Assembly: GCA_023461275.1 (NCBI GenBank)
Contig: JAEYMI010000008.1
Span: 1 to 6,738, forward strand
Origin: Actinomycetes bacterium
Lineage (GTDB): Bacteria > Actinomycetota > Actinomycetes > Mycobacteriales > Mycobacteriaceae
Reading direction: 5' to 3'
Length of the DNA stretch: 6,738 bases
The notes under the pieces were generated by a model. That model saw nothing but the letters and a program-made list of their open reading frames with translations. It had not been told where the DNA came from and searched no databases. The position numbers and the translations under genes are program-made. Positions within the stretch are counted from its first letter, which is position 1. Every line of letters starts with the position of its first letter. Shown here one piece after another: positions 5,680 to 6,738 of this stretch.

Positions 5680-5722
5680 ATGTCGTCTATCTTGATTTAT
5701 AAAACATCAAAATAGACGACAT
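5680..5722 (+). terminator. Intrinsic terminator of the HMA/ATPase operon
   Basis: ATGTCGTCTAT and ATAGACGACAT pair, and TTGAT with ATCAA extends the stem past a single C/A mismatch; the loop is 9 nt. A T-rich run follows. It starts 17 nt after the ATPase stop. Confidence 0.75.
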
Positions 5723-5753
5723 ACTTCTATTTGTATCTTTATTCCTTTTGGAC

Positions 5754-5778
5754 GGTTTTCATTTTTTAACTGAAAACC
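5754..5778. repeat. 8-bp inverted repeat, hairpin-forming
   Basis: GGTTTTCA and TGAAAACC are separated by 9 nt, mostly T. It may be a secondary terminator behind the ATPase operon or part of a mobile-element remnant. No gene ends close to it on the other strand. Confidence 0.4.
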
Positions 5779-5887
5779 CGGACGTCCGATGATGACATCA
5801 AACTATCCCGATCCTTCTTTCAGCGGAGACTTCCTCCCGGTGGAGCGTGTGTGTCACGCGCGGTACACAATAAAGTTGCTGATTCCA

Positions 5888-5996
5888 TGGAAAAGTGTAG
5901 ATTTTAAGCCTTAATTTTGATGAAAAGTGTATAATAGGAGTCTGATTCGTTGGAAAAAGTGTGACGAGTTCGATTTATTCGCTTGAAAAAGTGTAG
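5888..5996. repeat. Four direct repeats, GAAAA(A)GTGT, at an exact 32-bp period
   Basis: The GTGT core begins at 5895, 5927, 5959 and 5991, three intervals of exactly 32 bp (about three helical turns). Copies read TGGAAAAGTGTAG, TGAAAAGTGTAT, TGGAAAAAGTGTG and TTGAAAAAGTGTAG; copies 1 and 3 are also preceded by GATTC. On the minus strand the motif is CTACACTTTTTC. Regularly spaced sub-terminal repeats are typical of transposon ends of the IS21 and Tn7 type; an operator array for the following hipBA genes is the alternative. No transposase gene is present in the window. Confidence 0.7.
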
Positions 5997-6030
5997 AAGC
6001 ACTTAAATACCATATCTTCTATTCTTGAAA

Positions 6031-6065
6031 TTTTTACCTATAACACATTATTAAATAGGTAAAAA
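6031..6065. promoter_or_regulatory. 11-bp inverted repeat upstream of hipB, candidate operator
   Basis: TTTTTACCTAT and ATAGGTAAAAA form perfect arms with a 13-nt spacer, ending five bases before the -7 element. HipB-type antitoxins repress their own operons through inverted repeats, so this is the natural candidate site; its half-site differs from the E. coli TATCC/GGATA. Confidence 0.5.
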
Positions 6066-6069
6066 GTAG

Positions 6070-6077
6070 TATATTTG
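6070..6077 (+). promoter_or_regulatory. -7 promoter element of hipBA
   Basis: TATATTTG matches TAnnTTTG. Transcription would start around 6083, leaving a leader of some 17 nt before the ATG at 6100. No clear -33 TTTG lies at standard spacing. Confidence 0.55.
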
Positions 6078-6099
6078 CATATTATATGATATATTGAAT

Positions 6100-6420
6100 A
6101 TGGCAAAAAATACAATGGGTACCAAGTTGCCAAGAAAACTGGAGCAGAAGATGCAGGTTGTGGGAGAGCAGATCAAACTAGCAAGACTGCGCAGGAATCT
6201 CAGCATGGCTCAGGTTGCCGAACGCGCAACCTGCTCGCCGCTTACGGTTGGCCGGATAGAAAAGGGAGCACCTACAGTAGCTATCGGCATTTATCTCAGA
6301 GTTCTCTATGCGCTTCAGCTGGATGATGATATACTTCTGCTTGCCAAAGAAGACGCAATGGGAAAGGCTTTACAGGATTTAAGTTTGAAAAAGCGAGAAA
6401 GAGCATCTAAAAAAGAATAA
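6100..6420 (+). CDS. hipB: HipB-like XRE-family antitoxin
   Basis: This encodes a 106-aa DNA-binding protein. A Cro/C1-type helix-turn-helix occupies about residues 20-75: GEQIKLARLRRNLSMAQVAERA, read as the first helices, leads to the turn and recognition helix CSPLTVGRIEKG. The lysine-rich C-terminal tail (90-106) is probably flexible. In HipBA systems this protein binds and neutralises the HipA kinase and represses the operon. The assignment rests on the XRE fold together with a HipA-type gene starting 3 nt after its stop. An in-frame TTG at 6094 is possible, but the ATG at 6100 fits better. The inverted repeat at 6031-6065 is a likely autoregulatory site. Confidence 0.85.
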   Translation: MAKNTMGTKLPRKLEQKMQVVGEQIKLARLRRNLSMAQVAERATCSPLTVGRIEKGAPTVAIGIYLRVLYALQLDDDILLLAKEDAMGKALQDLSLKKRERASKKE

Positions 6421-6423
6421 GTC

Positions 6424-6738
6424 ATGAAACGACTATATGTGTTTGCTGATTTTGATTGGCTAAAAGCACCAAGGCTGGTTGGAGAGTTGAGCTATGAATC
6501 ACTTCGTGGCTCAGACAGTTATGGATTCTGTTATAGTGATGACTGGCTAAGGGACTATGGTAATTTGTTTCTTAGTGATGACTTGAATAACTATCCAGGG
6601 CCGCAATATACAGCTACAGGCAAGGATATTTTCGGATGTTTTTCTGATGCCCTCCCAGACCGATGGGGACGCACATTGATAAATCGCAGGGAACAGATTC
6701 TGGCGAAAGAGGAGAAGCGTCCTGTCCGCCGTCTTTCA
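6424..6738 (+). CDS. hipA: HipA-family toxin kinase, N-terminal part, cut by the window end
   Basis: The first 105 residues of a protein that continues past the window are present. HipA proteins are about 400 residues or more and phosphorylate cytoplasmic targets, glutamyl-tRNA synthetase in E. coli. The visible portion is the N-terminal subdomain: a starting strand (MKRLYVFADF), then GELSYES, and the characteristic block FGCFSDALPDRWGRTLINRR at 70-89, matching the family pattern of LPDxWGR. The kinase catalytic residues lie beyond the window, so activity cannot be judged. The start is 3 nt after the hipB stop, consistent with co-translation. Confidence 0.88.
   Translation, partial: MKRLYVFADFDWLKAPRLVGELSYESLRGSDSYGFCYSDDWLRDYGNLFLSDDLNNYPGPQYTATGKDIFGCFSDALPDRWGRTLINRREQILAKEEKRPVRRLS

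Larger units (their letters stand above)
5723..6099. other. Non-coding region between the ATPase terminator and hipB
   Basis: I see no confident gene. The region holds a second hairpin (5754-5778), a 10-bp palindrome CGGACGTCCG (5779-5788), the four 32-bp-spaced repeats (5888-5996), an inverted repeat (6031-6065) and the hipB promoter. A 41-codon plus-strand frame from an ATG at 5789 to 5914 has no recognisable family and runs into the first repeat. Confidence 0.5.

Noticed and set aside
5789..5914. 41-codon plus-strand frame starting with ATG ATG
   Set aside because: No recognisable family or promoter, and it runs into the first 32-bp-spaced repeat. Too weak to call a gene, although a mobile-element remnant cannot be excluded.
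5888..5996. CRISPR array reading of the 32-bp-spaced repeats
   Set aside because: The shared motif is only about 10-14 bp and imperfect, the spacers would be under 22 bp, and no cas gene is present.
6094..6099. TTG start for hipB at 6094
   Set aside because: An ATG follows two codons later in the same frame and better fits the leader length from the -7 element.

Overview
This window looks like a chromosomal segment from a Bacteroidota bacterium, most likely order Bacteroidales. The main evidence is the repeated TAnnTTTG -7 promoter element (in front of the fur-like gene, the permease operon and hipB), A-rich leaders with no clear Shine-Dalgarno, and the type of proteins encoded. No rRNA, tRNA or CRISPR array was seen.

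Layout. (1) Positions 1-741, minus strand: a von Willebrand factor A (vWA) protein whose stop codon overlaps the ATG of a second gene that leaves the window. (2) 742-1089: no gene seen, but a 19-bp palindrome and a probable terminator. (3) 1090-1672, minus: a Fur-family regulator followed 25 nt later by a 45-codon ORF whose first residues resemble an MBL-fold hydrolase. (4) 1673-1964: the fur promoter and operator, a short Cys/His-rich open frame without ATG, and a 13-bp hairpin behind the permease gene. (5) 1965-3188, minus: an ArsP/SO_0444-type metal permease fused to a C-terminal HMA domain. It is preceded by an apparently frameshifted small membrane-protein gene (3185-3321) whose stop overlaps the permease ATG. 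(6) 3322-3465: a divergent promoter region built on a 20-bp inverted repeat. (7) 3466-5663, plus: a 71-aa soluble HMA protein and a Zn/Cd-type P1B-ATPase, ended by a good hairpin terminator. (8) 5664-6099: non-coding, with four copies of a GAAAA(A)GTGT motif spaced exactly 32 bp apart, then an inverted repeat and a -7 element. (9) 6100-6738, plus: a hipB-like antitoxin gene and the first 105 codons of hipA.

How the parts work together. The centre is a heavy-metal efflux island, probably for zinc or cadmium. The ATPase has no N-terminal metal-binding domain, and the 71-aa HMA protein made from the gene just upstream could supply it. The divergent permease carries its own HMA tail. The same palindromic motif (TTTGCAAAC-N-GKTTGCA) sits at exactly the same distance, 19 nt from its centre base, ahead of the -7 elements of the fur, permease and HMA/ATPase promoters. 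The Fur-like protein is therefore the obvious candidate regulator of all three transcripts, including its own. Regulating efflux genes with a Fur-type protein reverses the usual Fur/Zur logic and is the most interesting functional question here. The flanking vWA and HipBA modules look unrelated to metal handling. The 32-bp-spaced repeats before hipB may be a solitary transposon end or an operator array.
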